From Niallia circulans NBRC 13626 (lineage in GTDB: Bacteria > Bacillota > Bacilli > Bacillales > Cytobacillaceae), in assembly GCF_001591585.1 (NCBI RefSeq), contig NZ_BCVE01000024.1, forward strand, positions 1-64,000: a stretch of DNA of 64,000 bases, written 5' to 3'. This document shows, in pieces, positions 8,983 to 18,715 of the stretch. Position 1 is the stretch's first letter; each line of letters begins with the position of its first letter. A program made the position numbers and the translations under genes. The notes beneath the pieces are model-generated. The model was not told the DNA's origin. It made no database searches and saw nothing but the letters and a program-made list of their open reading frames with translations.

Positions 8983-9962
8983 CTAGATTGTACCTTTGAT
9001 CTATTTTCTATTTTTTTGCATAGGTTGCTTTCAATAATATAACGTGGCCGCTGCTTCACTTCTTCATAAATTTTTCCTATGTACTCACCGATTAAACCGA
9101 TACTCATAAGCATTAATCCACCAAGCAGCCAAACAGAAATCATTATAGAAGTCCATCCCGATTCTGTATGCCCCATAAATTTTTGGACGATGGCATATAC
9201 ACCAGCAAATACGCTAATAACAGAAAATAAGAAACCTAGTATGGTAATAAGACGGATTGGCTTGACACTAAAAGAAGTGATTCCATCTAAAGCAAAAGCA
9301 ATCATCTTACGGAACGGATATTTGGATTCTCCTGCCGCTCGTTCCTTTCGCTCATAATAAACCTTTGTTGATTTAAAGCCTAGTAAAGGGACAATCCCTC
9401 TTAAAAATAAGTTAGACTCTTTAAAGCGCAGCATTTCCTCAATCGCTCTTTTACTTAACAATCGGTAGTCAGCATGGTTATAAACAAGGGATAATCCCAT
9501 TTTCTCCATTAAACGATAAAAGCCCTGGGCAGTATTTCTTTTGAAAAAAGTATCTGTTTCTCTCTTACTTCTTACCCCATAAACTATCTCATTGCCTTTT
9601 AAATACTCTATTATGAAATCTCTGATTACACTCGTGTCATCTTGAAGGTCAGCATCGATGCTTATTACACAATCTGAAAACTTCACAGCCTCCTCTAAAC
9701 CAGCTAATAATGCCCGCTGATGACCAAAATTTCTAGATAGCTTAATTCCACTAACTAACGGGTCAAACAAAGTAGCATTTTCTATTTTCTCCCATGTCGC
9801 ATCTTTACTGCCATCATCAATAAACAATAATTGGCTTTGTTCACTGATTAAATTTTCTTCCATTAAATCGCGCAAAACAGTACGTAAATTCCCCATTGTC
9901 TGCTCAAATACCTCTTCCTCATTGAAACATGGTACTGCAATGGTTAATATTGTTTTTTGCAT
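8979..9962 (-). CDS. GT2 glycosyltransferase, undecaprenyl-phosphate sugar synthase (GtrB/CsbB-like)
   Basis: This 327-residue membrane-anchored GT2 enzyme is of the DPM1/GtrB/CsbB type. Family motifs are LFIDDGSKDAT, the metal-binding DADLQDD near residue 105, and the RxxGESKYP segment before two C-terminal membrane helices (about 235-260 and 270-292). Members transfer glucose or GlcNAc from a UDP-sugar to undecaprenyl phosphate on the cytoplasmic side. It is the first gene of the three-gene glycosylation operon. The sugar cannot be read from the sequence. The ribosome site is AGAGGTAG. Confidence 0.88.
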   Translation of the reverse strand: MQKTILTIAVPCFNEEEVFEQTMGNLRTVLRDLMEENLISEQSQLLFIDDGSKDATWEKIENATLFDPLVSGIKLSRNFGHQRALLAGLEEAVKFSDCVISIDADLQDDTSVIRDFIIEYLKGNEIVYGVRSKRETDTFFKRNTAQGFYRLMEKMGLSLVYNHADYRLLSKRAIEEMLRFKESNLFLRGIVPLLGFKSTKVYYERKERAAGESKYPFRKMIAFALDGITSFSVKPIRLITILGFLFSVISVFAGVYAIVQKFMGHTESGWTSIMISVWLLGGLMLMSIGLIGEYIGKIYEEVKQRPRYIIESNLCKKIENRSKVQSR

Positions 9963-10141
9963 TTGTACTACCTCTTTTCTTTCCGTTTATTGCTCAAACC
10001 AAATATCCCTTTTAAATTATCCCACTTAAGTAAGACGATAAAACTGTAGAATAGTTTCATAAATTGGAAAAAATTATATGAAAAATATGTAAAAAATAGT
10101 GAAATGCTAGTGATAACGGATACATTTTCCTGAAATTCCAA

Positions 10142-10195
10142 TAAAAAAGCCAAATTCTAGGATAGATTAGCACACACTAATCTATTCCGAATTTG
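10142..10195 (-). terminator. Terminator of prfB
   Basis: This is a long hairpin with an outer stem CAAATTC/GAATTTG (10151-10157 and 10189-10195) and an inner stem around ATAGATTAG/CTAATCTAT. A T-run follows on the minus strand. It lies 10 bases after the prfB stop codon. Confidence 0.9.
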
Positions 10196-10205
10196 ACTCC
10201 ATTTA

Positions 10206-11310
10206 TTAGGCATTAATTTTTGAACGAAGATAAGCATTAATAAAGATATCAAGATCACCATCCATAACAGATTGTGTATTCCCGACCTCTGTATTGGTGC
10301 GGTGATCTTTCACCATAGAATATGGATGGAAAACATAAGATCGGATTTGGCTTCCCCACCCAATTTCTTTTTGTTCACCGCGGATTTCTGCAAGCTTCTC
10401 TTCCTGCTCTTCAATTTTGCGTTGATATAATTTCGCTTTTAACATCTTCATGGCTGTTTCTCTGTTTTTAATTTGGGAACGTTCTGTTTGACAGGAAACA
10501 ACAACCCCTGTTGGGATATGTGTAATACGTACAGCAGAGTCCGTGGTGTTAATATGCTGACCACCCGCTCCACTTGCACGGTACGTATCAATTTTTAAAT
10601 CTTCTGTACGAACTTCGATTTCAATTTCATCATTAAACTCAGGCATTACATCACAAGATACAAAGCTTGTATGTCTGCGCCCCGATGAATCAAACGGGGA
10701 AATACGAACTAAACGGTGTACCCCTTTTTCTGCTTTTAAGTATCCATAAGCGTTATGGCCTTTAATCGCCAATGTTACACTTTTAATCCCAGCTTCATCC
10801 CCTGGCAAATAGTCCAAAGTTTCCACCTTGAAGCCTTTTTTCTCTGCATATCTTGTATACATACGTAAAAGCATACTGCCCCAGTCTTGAGACTCTGTTC
10901 CACCAGCTCCTGGATGAAGTTCCAAGATGGCATTGTTTTTATCATATGGTCCACTTAATAATAAATTTAACTCGAACTGACTTAAACGACCGACTAATTC
11001 TGTAAGCTCCTCTTCCAACTCCGCACGAAGTTCAGCATCGTCTTCCTCTTTCACCAATTCATATGTTAACTCAAGGTTTTCAAAAGTCTCCACTAATTTA
11101 TAAAACTCATGAACTTGATCTTTTAATGCATTGCTTTCTGAAATCACGGTCTGAGCAGCCTGCTGATCATTCCAGAAATCAGGATGAAGCATATCATCTT
11201 CTAACATAGCAATACGCGCCTCTTTGTTTTCTAAGTCAAAGAGACCCCCTAAAGTTTTCTAGTGTTACATTTATCTTTTCTAACTCATTGCGAATATCTG
11301 CTAATTCCAT
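10206..11310 (-). CDS. prfB: Peptide chain release factor 2, expressed by programmed +1 frameshift
   Basis: RF2 releases finished proteins at UGA and UAA codons. The gene is in two frames. The first 24 codons start at the ATG at 11310 ([15 protein letters not shown]...) and run to an in-frame TGA at 11236-11238. The remaining 343 codons run from the +1 frame ([15 protein letters not shown]...) to 10206. The joined product is 367 residues, the usual length. The stop-codon recognition motif SPF ([11 protein letters not shown]) and the catalytic GGQ ([13 protein letters not shown]) are both present. It follows secA, as in B. subtilis. Confidence 0.96.
11235..11250 (-). promoter_or_regulatory. 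prfB programmed +1 frameshift site
   Basis: On the minus strand the site reads AGGGGG TCT CTT TGA C. A Shine-Dalgarno-like AGGGGG (11245-11250) sits three bases before the slippery CTT, and the UGA stop followed by C is the poor termination context found in almost all RF2 genes. Low RF2 favours slippage and so more RF2, a known autoregulatory loop. The common site has TAT where this one has TCT. Confidence 0.95.
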
Positions 11311-11446
11311 TCATGTCACCCTTTTATATAAATTATAGTTCTAGGTAGTTTACTACTTCCTTTATGTATTATATGGCTTTTTGAAAAAAAATGCATGTTT
11401 TCCTGTTAATTTCATGGTGGATAATGATTTTACCGGCGGTGAGAGA

Positions 11447-11547
11447 GGATTAGTTGCGGTTTTTATTCAATATGCTTGCGGATTCTTCTGCATTACTTGC
11501 GACTCTTCTCACTTTATTTGCGACTCCCCAAACTTTTATGACTCTCC
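11447..11547. repeat. Degenerate 21-22-bp tandem repeat in the secA-prfB gap
   Basis: TTGCG recurs at 11454, 11476, 11497 and 11518, a spacing of 22, 21 and 21 bases; two of the copies read TTGCGACTC and a further GACTC lies at 11540. The units share a pattern like TTGCGACTCTTCTNANTTTA. The block is non-coding and lies between the secA terminator and the prfB start. Confidence 0.65.
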
Positions 11548-11586
11548 TTTTCCCCCTACAAACTTGCTCCGCAAACCAAAGCCAAT

Positions 11587-11622
11587 TAAAAAAACCTATC
11601 CTTCCTTAAAAGGAAAGATAGG
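11587..11622 (-). terminator. Terminator of secA
   Basis: CCTATC-CTTCC (11595 onwards) pairs with the segment ending in GATAGG at 11622. On the minus strand a run of seven T follows. It lies just past the secA stop codon at 11640. Confidence 0.92.
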
Positions 11623-11639
11623 CTGCTCACGAAATTCTA

Positions 11640-14159
11640 TTATAAATTTGCTCCATGGCAATTTTTATATTTCTTGCCGCTTCCACAGAAGCATGGTGCG
11701 TTACGTCCGATATCTAGTTGTTTTACTGCTGGCTTTTTCTTTGGTTTCTTGTCGCCGCCTTCTTCTTTCGGGTTTACTGCTTGGCCTTTTGCCACTTCTT
11801 CCCTTTCCAGATTATTGCGGATTTCTGCTTTCATGATATATTTAGCGACATCTTCTTCAATGGCAATAACCATTGCTTCAAACATAGCAAAACCTTCTGA
11901 TTGATATTCACGAAGCGGATCGATTTGTCCATAGGCACGAAGGTGAATACCTTGGCGTAACTGATCCATTTGGTCGATATGGTCAATCCACTTGCTGTCT
12001 ACTGCACGGAGCACGATAACTTTTTCAAATTCGCGCATTTGCTCAGGAGAAAGCTTCTCTTCTTTCTCATCATAGCTTTGTAGTACTTTCGCGAAAATAA
12101 ATTCAACAATTTCATCGCCTTCTTTTCCGCGAAGATCACTTACTTCTACTTCGCCTTCGTTAAGAAGATTTCCATTTACATAATCCACGATCGCCTGTAA
12201 ATCCCAGCTTTCTCTATCAGCATTATCTGGAGTATGCGCTTGGATATTTCTCTCTAATGATGATTTAATCATATTTTCTACAATAGAGCGCAGATTTTCC
12301 GAAGTTAATACTTCGTTACGTTGTGAGTAGATAATCTCACGTTGTTGACGAAGAACATCATCGTATTGCAGCAATTGCTTACGTGAGTCAAAGTTATTTC
12401 CTTCAACACGTTTTTGGGCAGATTCTACAGCACGAGAGACCATTTTACTTTGAATTGGCTGAGAATCATCCATGCCTAGTCTTGTCATCATATTTTTCAT
12501 ATTATCGGAGCCAAAACGGCGCATCAATTCATCTTCCATCGAAAGATAGAATTGTGTAACCCCTGGATCTCCTTGACGACCAGAACGACCACGAAGCTGA
12601 TTATCAATACGTCTACTTTCATGACGCTCTGTACCGATAACGGCTAATCCGCCTAATTCTTTTACACCTTCACCAAGTTTAATATCCGTACCACGACCTG
12701 CCATATTCGTTGCGATTGTCACGGAACCTTGTTCTCCGGCAGTTGCAATGATTTCCGCTTCTCTTTCATGGTTTTTCGCGTTCAAGACATTATGTGGAAT
12801 GCCCTTTTTCGTCAAATATTTAGAAATAATTTCAGACGTTTCAATCGCAACTGTACCGACAAGTACCGGTTGGCCTTTTTTGTGGCGCTCTGCAATGTCC
12901 TCCACTACTGCTCTAAATTTCCCATCCATAGAAGCATAGATTAAATCTGCGCGGTCATCACGAACGATCTCACGGTTTGTTGGAATAACAACAACATTCA
13001 TATTATAAATGTTGCGGAATTCTTCTTCTTCTGTTTTCGCTGTACCAGTCATCCCTGCAAGCTTTTCGTACATACGGAAATAGTTTTGGAATGTGATGGT
13101 TGCAAGGGTCATACTTTCATTTTGAATCTCTAAGTTTTCCTTTGCTTCAATTGCTTGATGCAAACCATCGCTGTAGCGGCGACCTTTCATCAGACGACCT
13201 GTAAATTGGTCAACAATGACAATTTCACCATCTTGAACCACATAGTCTACATCCTTATGCATACTTGCATGGGCTTTTAACGCTTGGGTAATATGATGAT
13301 TAATCGCAACATTGGAAACATCAAAGAGGTTTTCAATTTGGAATACACGCTCTGCTTTGGACATTCCTTCTTCTGTTAATTGAACACCCTTTGTTTTTTC
13401 ATCATACGTATAATCTTTTTCTGGTTTTAAGCTGCTGACAAAAATGTTGGCACGAACGTACAGCTGTGTTGATTTTTGCGCAGAACCGGAAATGATAAGC
13501 GGTGTACGTGCTTCATCAATTAAAATAGAATCGACTTCATCGATTACGGCATAATACAATGGTCTTTGTACCTTCTGCTCATTATAAAGAACCATGTTAT
13601 CACGCAAATAGTCAAAACCAAACTCATTATTTGTTCCATAAGTAATATCTGCATTATACGCAGCTTGCTTATCTTCTCTTGAAAGGCCATTTAAGTTAAG
13701 GCCCACGGTTAAACCAAGAAAATTATATAATTGTCCCATTTCTGCCGCATCACGAGTAGCAAGATATTCGTTGACTGTAACAACATGGACCCCTTTGCCA
13801 GAGAGAGCATTTAAATATACAGGCATTGTCGCAGTTAACGTTTTACCTTCCCCTGTTTTCATCTCTGAAATATTACCGTCATGAAGGGAGGCTCCCCCCA
13901 TTAACTGGACAGGATATGGATAAAGTCCAAGCACACGCTTTGCTGCTTCTCGAACAACTGCAAATGCTTCTACCAATAAGTCGTCTAATGTTTCCCCTTT
14001 TTGGAATCGTGCCTTGAATTCTTCTGTTTTTCCCTTTAATTGCTCATCCGATAATGCTGCCGTTTCATCTGCAAGCAATTCAATCTTATCCGCAATTTTA
14101 GTTAATTTTTTAATATCGCGTTTGTTTTGATCAAATACTTTATTTAAAATTCCAAGCAT
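11640..14159 (-). CDS. secA: Preprotein translocase ATPase SecA
   Basis: SecA is the motor that pushes unfolded secretory proteins through SecYEG. The 839-residue length matches B. subtilis. Visible motifs are Walker A MKTGEGKT (about 100-107), [19 protein letters not shown], the helicase-type region [16 protein letters not shown] and [13 protein letters not shown]. The C-terminal SEC-C zinc motif [14 protein letters not shown] binds SecB/ribosome in other bacteria. The ribosome site AAGGAG lies 9 bases before the ATG. In B. subtilis hpf is immediately upstream; here hpf is 17 kb away. Confidence 0.98.
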   Translation of the reverse strand: MLGILNKVFDQNKRDIKKLTKIADKIELLADETAALSDEQLKGKTEEFKARFQKGETLDDLLVEAFAVVREAAKRVLGLYPYPVQLMGGASLHDGNISEMKTGEGKTLTATMPVYLNALSGKGVHVVTVNEYLATRDAAEMGQLYNFLGLTVGLNLNGLSREDKQAAYNADITYGTNNEFGFDYLRDNMVLYNEQKVQRPLYYAVIDEVDSILIDEARTPLIISGSAQKSTQLYVRANIFVSSLKPEKDYTYDEKTKGVQLTEEGMSKAERVFQIENLFDVSNVAINHHITQALKAHASMHKDVDYVVQDGEIVIVDQFTGRLMKGRRYSDGLHQAIEAKENLEIQNESMTLATITFQNYFRMYEKLAGMTGTAKTEEEEFRNIYNMNVVVIPTNREIVRDDRADLIYASMDGKFRAVVEDIAERHKKGQPVLVGTVAIETSEIISKYLTKKGIPHNVLNAKNHEREAEIIATAGEQGSVTIATNMAGRGTDIKLGEGVKELGGLAVIGTERHESRRIDNQLRGRSGRQGDPGVTQFYLSMEDELMRRFGSDNMKNMMTRLGMDDSQPIQSKMVSRAVESAQKRVEGNNFDSRKQLLQYDDVLRQQREIIYSQRNEVLTSENLRSIVENMIKSSLERNIQAHTPDNADRESWDLQAIVDYVNGNLLNEGEVEVSDLRGKEGDEIVEFIFAKVLQSYDEKEEKLSPEQMREFEKVIVLRAVDSKWIDHIDQMDQLRQGIHLRAYGQIDPLREYQSEGFAMFEAMVIAIEEDVAKYIMKAEIRNNLEREEVAKGQAVNPKEEGGDKKPKKKPAVKQLDIGRNAPCFCGSGKKYKNCHGANL

Positions 14160-14476
14160 TAAAAAACGCTCCTTTTTCTATTATAATGAGAAATCGCACT
14201 AGTTAAAGGGAAGACTATCTTTTTTTCATTAAAAACAGATGAAAAATATTTGTCTTCTTTGTTAACTTATCCTGTGATTTCATCCTTTAAAATCCATTTT
14301 TTGATTATTTATCTATAAGATTGACGTAATACTATATATTATAGAAGAAAAATGATCGCTAAATACCCATTTTTCTTTAAAATGAAACTAGTATCATCTA
14401 TACATCTTACCATTTCCACAATAGCGTGACAACTTATACCTAGTAAAACAAAGCATTCTATCAAGCAGACGGACAC
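14160..14476. other. Non-coding gap upstream of secA
   Basis: About 315 AT-rich bases that must contain the secA promoter. No supportable gene; the only long minus-strand frame (14339-14545) runs through the large inverted repeat next door and has no ribosome site. Confidence 0.5.
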
Positions 14477-14533
14477 AAAACAAATAAAACGAGAGGCATG
14501 AATATTATTCTGCACTCTCGTTTTATTTGTTTT
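14477..14533 (-). terminator. Long perfect hairpin ending the oxidoreductase operon
   Basis: AAAACAAATAAAACGAGAG (14477-14495) and its exact complement (14515-14533) form a 19-bp perfect stem with a 19-base loop. The stem ends are T-rich in both directions, so it can stop transcription from either side. It lies 37 bases past the stop of the split oxidoreductase gene. Confidence 0.8.
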
Positions 14534-14569
14534 GGCTATCGCCAATTCACTAACAATCTTTTAATAGAC

Positions 14570-16444
14570 CTATTCGATTTTTATCGCTTTTTCCTGTGCT
14601 TCAATACATAATGCCGCAGCAGTAAAGGCATGTTCCTGCGTCATCGCATTTTCTGTGCCATTTATGCAATCTAAAATAAATTGACCGAAAAATGGATAGC
14701 CTACTTTACCGCTTAATTGATAGTATTTTTCTCCTTCTCCATTTACCAAAAATAAATGGTTCCCCTCCTTGCTGCGTGCTATATCAATATACTTTCGGAC
14801 TTCAATATAGCCTTCTGTCCCAATAATTGTCACACGGCCATCTCCCCAAGTGCCCAGCCCATCCGGAGTAAACCAATCGACACGGAAATAAAAGGTAGCG
14901 CCATTATCTGCCACCAAGGTTGCATCCCCATAATCCTGAAATTCTGGGTATTGCTTATAGTGATAGTTAGCAACCGTACTATGGAGAACTTTTGCACTTT
15001 TCGCATTTGCATAATGTAAAAATTGCTCGATTTGATGACTGCCAATATCCGTTAAAATTCCGCCATATTGCTCTGGATCAAAGAACCAGTCAGGTCGGCT
15101 ATTGACATTAGCACGATGTGGCCCTGTGCCCATTACAGAAATAACCCGGCCAATCGCTCCTTCTTCTATTAATTGACCAGCAAATACGGCACTTTCTACA
15201 TGTAATCGTTCACTATAATAAATTCCCCATCTTAGACCAGTCTCTGCTACTTTTTGCTTTGCTTGCTCGACTTGAGCCATTGTAGTAAAAGCAGGTTTAT
15301 CCACAAAATAGTGTTTCCCAGCATCTAATACTCTTAACCCTAGTGGACCACGCTGGACTGGAATATTCGCACTTGCTACAAGCTGAATCGTTTTATCTTG
15401 GAGGATTTCCTCTTCTGACGCTGCTGCCCTTGCTTGTGGATAGGTTTGGATAAATTTTTGCACTTTTTCATCATATAGTGATAGGTAAACCTTTGAGGCC
15501 ATCTCCAGCTTTTCCCCCACTTCACACCGTGCATGAGACTTTCACCTCACACGGCGTTCCATTGAAAATTCCAAAAGAATCGTGTGTTATTTATTATGTA
15601 TCTAGCATTCTTGGAAATTTCCAACTAGAGCCTATCCCTCCCCCATTTATTATCATGGTTTCATAGGTACTGTGACTCCACTCTCACGAAAGGTTAATCT
15701 GTTTTAATAGGTTATGTTATTCCCCTTTATATACAGAACTGCTTCATAAGCAGGTTAATGCCTCCACATCCTTCCGCTTTCCACGTTCCAATTTCTCTAT
15801 CCTTCCCATATATCCTTAGGTCTCTCCTATGGTCCTGTATGTATAACTTGCCTGTAACAAGCTATGGGCTTTCATAATCCAGATTCTTACTTACCCACCC
15901 ATACGATCGCAATTTTGCCACCTGCTGCATTTCTACAGCATTTATGTCTAGAACCGTACATTCGGAGATTTGTCAGTATATCCCTATTCATTCTAACCAT
16001 AGATACTTTATGGACTCCCGGCATATAGGATACACCATCTACCGCTAGACAGCTTTCGTGATTGACAAGGAATGCCCCTTATCAACTTACGGTATCTCTC
16101 TGCCGACTTCACCGAGCTTCATACCAATCTATTTAACCATAGAAATGGCATGTCGGAGTATTAGAGTAGGCGTTTCAGAGCGTTACCTCTTCATTCCACC
16201 TATCGAGAAATTAGTTCTCCTAAGGTGATTAAAGTACCTTAGTGTCTAACCTTTTCCGTTAGAAACGTGTCGCACCTGGATCATAAACAGCTACTAACGT
16301 GCCGCCTGCTTCTATTAATCCATTACACATCCCATAGATATGCCCATGGTCTAAGCCAATCGCAGCAAACAGAAATTCCCCTTCTGCGACTACCTTATTT
16401 ACTTGACCTTTCGGCGCATAATTCATTCCATCATTTTTATTCAC
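14570..16444 (-). CDS. Gfo/Idh/MocA family oxidoreductase, split by a group II intron
   Basis: This is a predicted NAD(P)-dependent sugar or polyol dehydrogenase in two exons. Exon 1 (16276-16444; MNKNDGMNYAPKGQV...) holds the first strand of the Rossmann fold and ends ...LVAVYDP plus one base. Exon 2 (14570-15474) resumes ...DEKVQKFIQTYPQARAAAS and carries the DKP version of the EKP motif and the C-terminal substrate domain. Removing the intron restores one 357-residue frame (YDP-D-DEKV), close to usual family length. I choose the GTG at 16444, preceded by AAGGAGGAG; an ATG at 16471 is possible. Without splicing the first exon reads into a stop after four intron-encoded residues. The gene is the last in the ABC-transporter operon; substrate unknown. 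Confidence 0.8.
15475..16275 (-). mobile_element. ORF-less group II intron
   Basis: On the minus strand it begins GTGCGACACG (consensus GTGYG) and near its end has a clear domain V at about 15522-15558. Domain V shows a CGC-type triad, a TG bulge and a GAAA tetraloop between TGAGGT and GTCTCA. Domain VI and a 3' end of ...CCTATCACTAT follow. EBS1 CTGGAT (15877-15882) complements the last six exon bases ATCCAG. EBS2 CATAAA (15941-15946) complements the preceding six, TTTATG. The base before EBS1 is T and would pair with A as first base of exon 2, supporting an end at 15475 rather than 15478. About 801 bases; no reverse transcriptase is encoded, so any mobility, and possibly splicing, needs help in trans. 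Confidence 0.85.
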
Positions 16445-16463
16445 ATTTTTCTCCTCCTTCATA

Positions 16464-17618
16464 TTACTCATATTTACCGCCTACCGTAATATCATTATCT
16501 TCAAAATTTTCAATGGCTGTTTTCTTTTCGTAAAAATGAATTGCATTTGTCTGTGTACCTTCTCTTGTGTAGAATAAATTATCTTTTGTTAATGGCAGCT
16601 TAATGGTTTTCCCTGTACTCGCAGATTCATAGATTGCTGAAATAAGCTCAAGTGTTTGTCTGCCTTGTTCTCCATCTACTAGCACTGCTGTTCCTTGTTC
16701 CAACGCTGTTAACACATCATCGATTTGCCCAGGGTGCCCTTCATATGGAATATCATCTAGCTGCTCATAATAGCGCTGAATTTTTTCTTCCAGTTCTATA
16801 TCCGCTTCTGGAAATCCATTTCCCTTTGATTTAGACGCTTTTACTTTCCATGGTACGGAGACTCTAGCATTTTCCCCTTGAAAAATTAACTGCTGTTCTT
16901 CTCCATGATGGATAACAGAGCTTGTTATTTGTGCAAGGCTGCCATCATCATAACGGCAAATAGCAATAGAAATATCCTCAACTTCTGCATTATCGTGGGA
17001 GGCATTACTCATCACAGCAGTTACCTCTGTTGGCATTCCATTCATCCATTTAAAAATATCAATATGATGGACTGCATGATTTAAGGTACAACCACCGCCT
17101 TCTTTTTCCCAAGTACCTCGCCACCATAAATCATAATAACTATGCCCGCGCCACCAGAAGGAATCAATCTGTGTATGGACAATCGGTCCCATCATTTTCG
17201 TATCTAGTACGCTCTTTAACTTCATCATTGGACTTAGAAAACGATTTTGCGAAATAACGGACAATAACTTGTTATTTCTTTCTGCCGCTGCATTCATGGC
17301 ATCACACTCTTCTAAAGAAGAAGCCATTGGTTTTTCCACCAATACATTTTTTCCAGCATCAAGAAAATCAATGGCAATTTTTGCATGAGTATAAGGCGGC
17401 GTACACACCGAAACTAAATCAATGTCTGTTCGCTCCAGCATCATTTGATAGTCTTCGTACACGGTTGCATTCAAATGGAATTCCTCGGCCTGTTTTTTTG
17501 CCTTTTCAGGATACAAATCACATAAGGCAACAATCCTACAGCGCTCAGGAAATTGTTGATATGCTTCAATATGAGCAGATGAAATGGCTCCTGAACCGAT
17601 AATAGCTACGTTTAGCAC
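16464..17618 (-). CDS. Gfo/Idh/MocA family oxidoreductase
   Basis: This is a predicted NAD(P)-dependent sugar/polyol dehydrogenase of 384 residues. The N-terminal Rossmann fold starts VAIIGSGAISSAHIEAY (about 4-20) and has the family EKP motif in NVLVEKPMASSLEEC near residue 97. The C-terminal domain has the conserved GGGCTLNHAVHHID segment that carries the catalytic His pair. It starts at a GTG after AAAGGAGAGGG. It precedes the split paralogue by 19 bases, and both follow an ABC importer, so they probably process the imported compound. Confidence 0.88.
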   Translation of the reverse strand: MLNVAIIGSGAISSAHIEAYQQFPERCRIVALCDLYPEKAKKQAEEFHLNATVYEDYQMMLERTDIDLVSVCTPPYTHAKIAIDFLDAGKNVLVEKPMASSLEECDAMNAAAERNNKLLSVISQNRFLSPMMKLKSVLDTKMMGPIVHTQIDSFWWRGHSYYDLWWRGTWEKEGGGCTLNHAVHHIDIFKWMNGMPTEVTAVMSNASHDNAEVEDISIAICRYDDGSLAQITSSVIHHGEEQQLIFQGENARVSVPWKVKASKSKGNGFPEADIELEEKIQRYYEQLDDIPYEGHPGQIDDVLTALEQGTAVLVDGEQGRQTLELISAIYESASTGKTIKLPLTKDNLFYTREGTQTNAIHFYEKKTAIENFEDNDITVGGKYE

Positions 17619-17804
17619 AAAACCCTCTCCTTTTCCTTAATCTATTTATTCTTGTTAAAAGAGATTTAGAATCGTTAATCTCCTAGAAATACCTTCTTTA
17701 CGTTTCATATAAGTCTAGCAGTCTTCTTTGTTTGAAATGCTTCTAAGTAATTCTATGCGACTATTTCACATAAATATTTTTTTCGACATCAGCGAATTAT
17801 CATT

Positions 17805-18698
17805 TTATTTTTTACCAAGCCGTCTTTGGGTAAAGCTGGAAATCCATAAACTAATAAAAGCAAATAACAATAATGGAAACATTAATGTTAATGCTAGTGA
17901 ATTAAGCATAGGCTGCGGCTGGGAACCTGCTCCTTGAAGGACACTGAATACCATAACACTTAGCGTCTGTGTCTTCGGTCCAGAGATTAATAGGATAATG
18001 GTAAATGTGCTAAACATACGAATGAAAATATTAATGGCAGAAGCCGTTAACCCAGGGACTAATTGCGGGATAACAATTCTACTAAATAATTTAAATTTAG
18101 TTGCACCTAAGGATTCAGCAGCCCATTCCAATCTTGGATCCAGCGATTCCATAAATGGCAGCAAAATGAAAACAGAAAACGGAATACCGACAATTAAGTT
18201 AACTAATATTAAGCCAGGAATTGTTTCCGCTAGACCTGTTGAATAAAAAATGGAAGCAACAGGTATGGCATAAACAAGTTCTGGTAAGGTAAAAGGCATC
18301 TGAAAGAAACTAATCAAGCCTTCTTTAAAAGGAAAGGACTTACGCCCCAATACATATGCAGTTGGAATACTTAGCAACAATGATATAATGGTCGCAGTTA
18401 CAACAATTTGTAAAGTTATTTTATAAAAGTGACCTATTTCATAAACCTGCCAAGCCTGAACAAACCAGTCCACTGTGTACCCTGCTGGAAGGAAAGTACC
18501 ATACCATTCTGTTCCGAAGGCAGTTAGTAATACAGCGATCGTCATACCAATAATGGAGGTGATACATACTATTATTAAAAGCCATGTTAGAAATTTATAG
18601 AGCAGTTTTAGTAATCCTGCCACTTTACTATTCTTAGGTACACTTGCTTCCGTAGGATTGTTTATACCACCCTTAATGGTATTCTCCACAATTCTCAC
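17805..18698 (-). CDS. ABC transporter permease (second of pair)
   Basis: This 297-residue inner-membrane permease has about six membrane segments after a 35-residue cytoplasmic tail. The EAA loop that docks the ATPase is visible as AAESLGATKFKLFSRIVIPQ (about 205-224). It belongs to the PotC/CysW-like class and pairs with the permease encoded just upstream. It ends the transporter part of the operon, 187 bases before the first oxidoreductase gene. Confidence 0.87.
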   Translation of the reverse strand: MRIVENTIKGGINNPTEASVPKNSKVAGLLKLLYKFLTWLLIIVCITSIIGMTIAVLLTAFGTEWYGTFLPAGYTVDWFVQAWQVYEIGHFYKITLQIVVTATIISLLLSIPTAYVLGRKSFPFKEGLISFFQMPFTLPELVYAIPVASIFYSTGLAETIPGLILVNLIVGIPFSVFILLPFMESLDPRLEWAAESLGATKFKLFSRIVIPQLVPGLTASAINIFIRMFSTFTIILLISGPKTQTLSVMVFSVLQGAGSQPQPMLNSLALTLMFPLLLFAFISLWISSFTQRRLGKK

Positions 18699-18715
18699 TA
18701 CATTTCACCTCTTTG

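Noticed and set aside
9968-10153. Minus-strand 61-codon frame before the GT2 gene
   Set aside because: Its ATG lies inside the stem of the prfB terminator, and its last codons are just the ribosome site of the GT2 gene.
11381-11836. Plus-strand frame of 151 codons across the secA-prfB gap
   Set aside because: It runs through the degenerate repeat, the secA terminator and the 3' end of secA, with no ribosome site.
14339-14545. Minus-strand 68-codon frame upstream of secA
   Set aside because: It is made largely of the two arms of the 19-bp inverted repeat and has no ribosome site.
14570-15520. The downstream half of the split oxidoreductase as an independent gene starting MGEKLEMAS
   Set aside because: The first 15 codons are intron domain VI sequence. 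It lacks the first strand of the NAD fold, which is found across the intron.
15521-16258. A protein-coding insertion between the two oxidoreductase halves
   Set aside because: No long open frame on either strand; the sequence has the ends, domain V and exon-binding sites of a group II intron.
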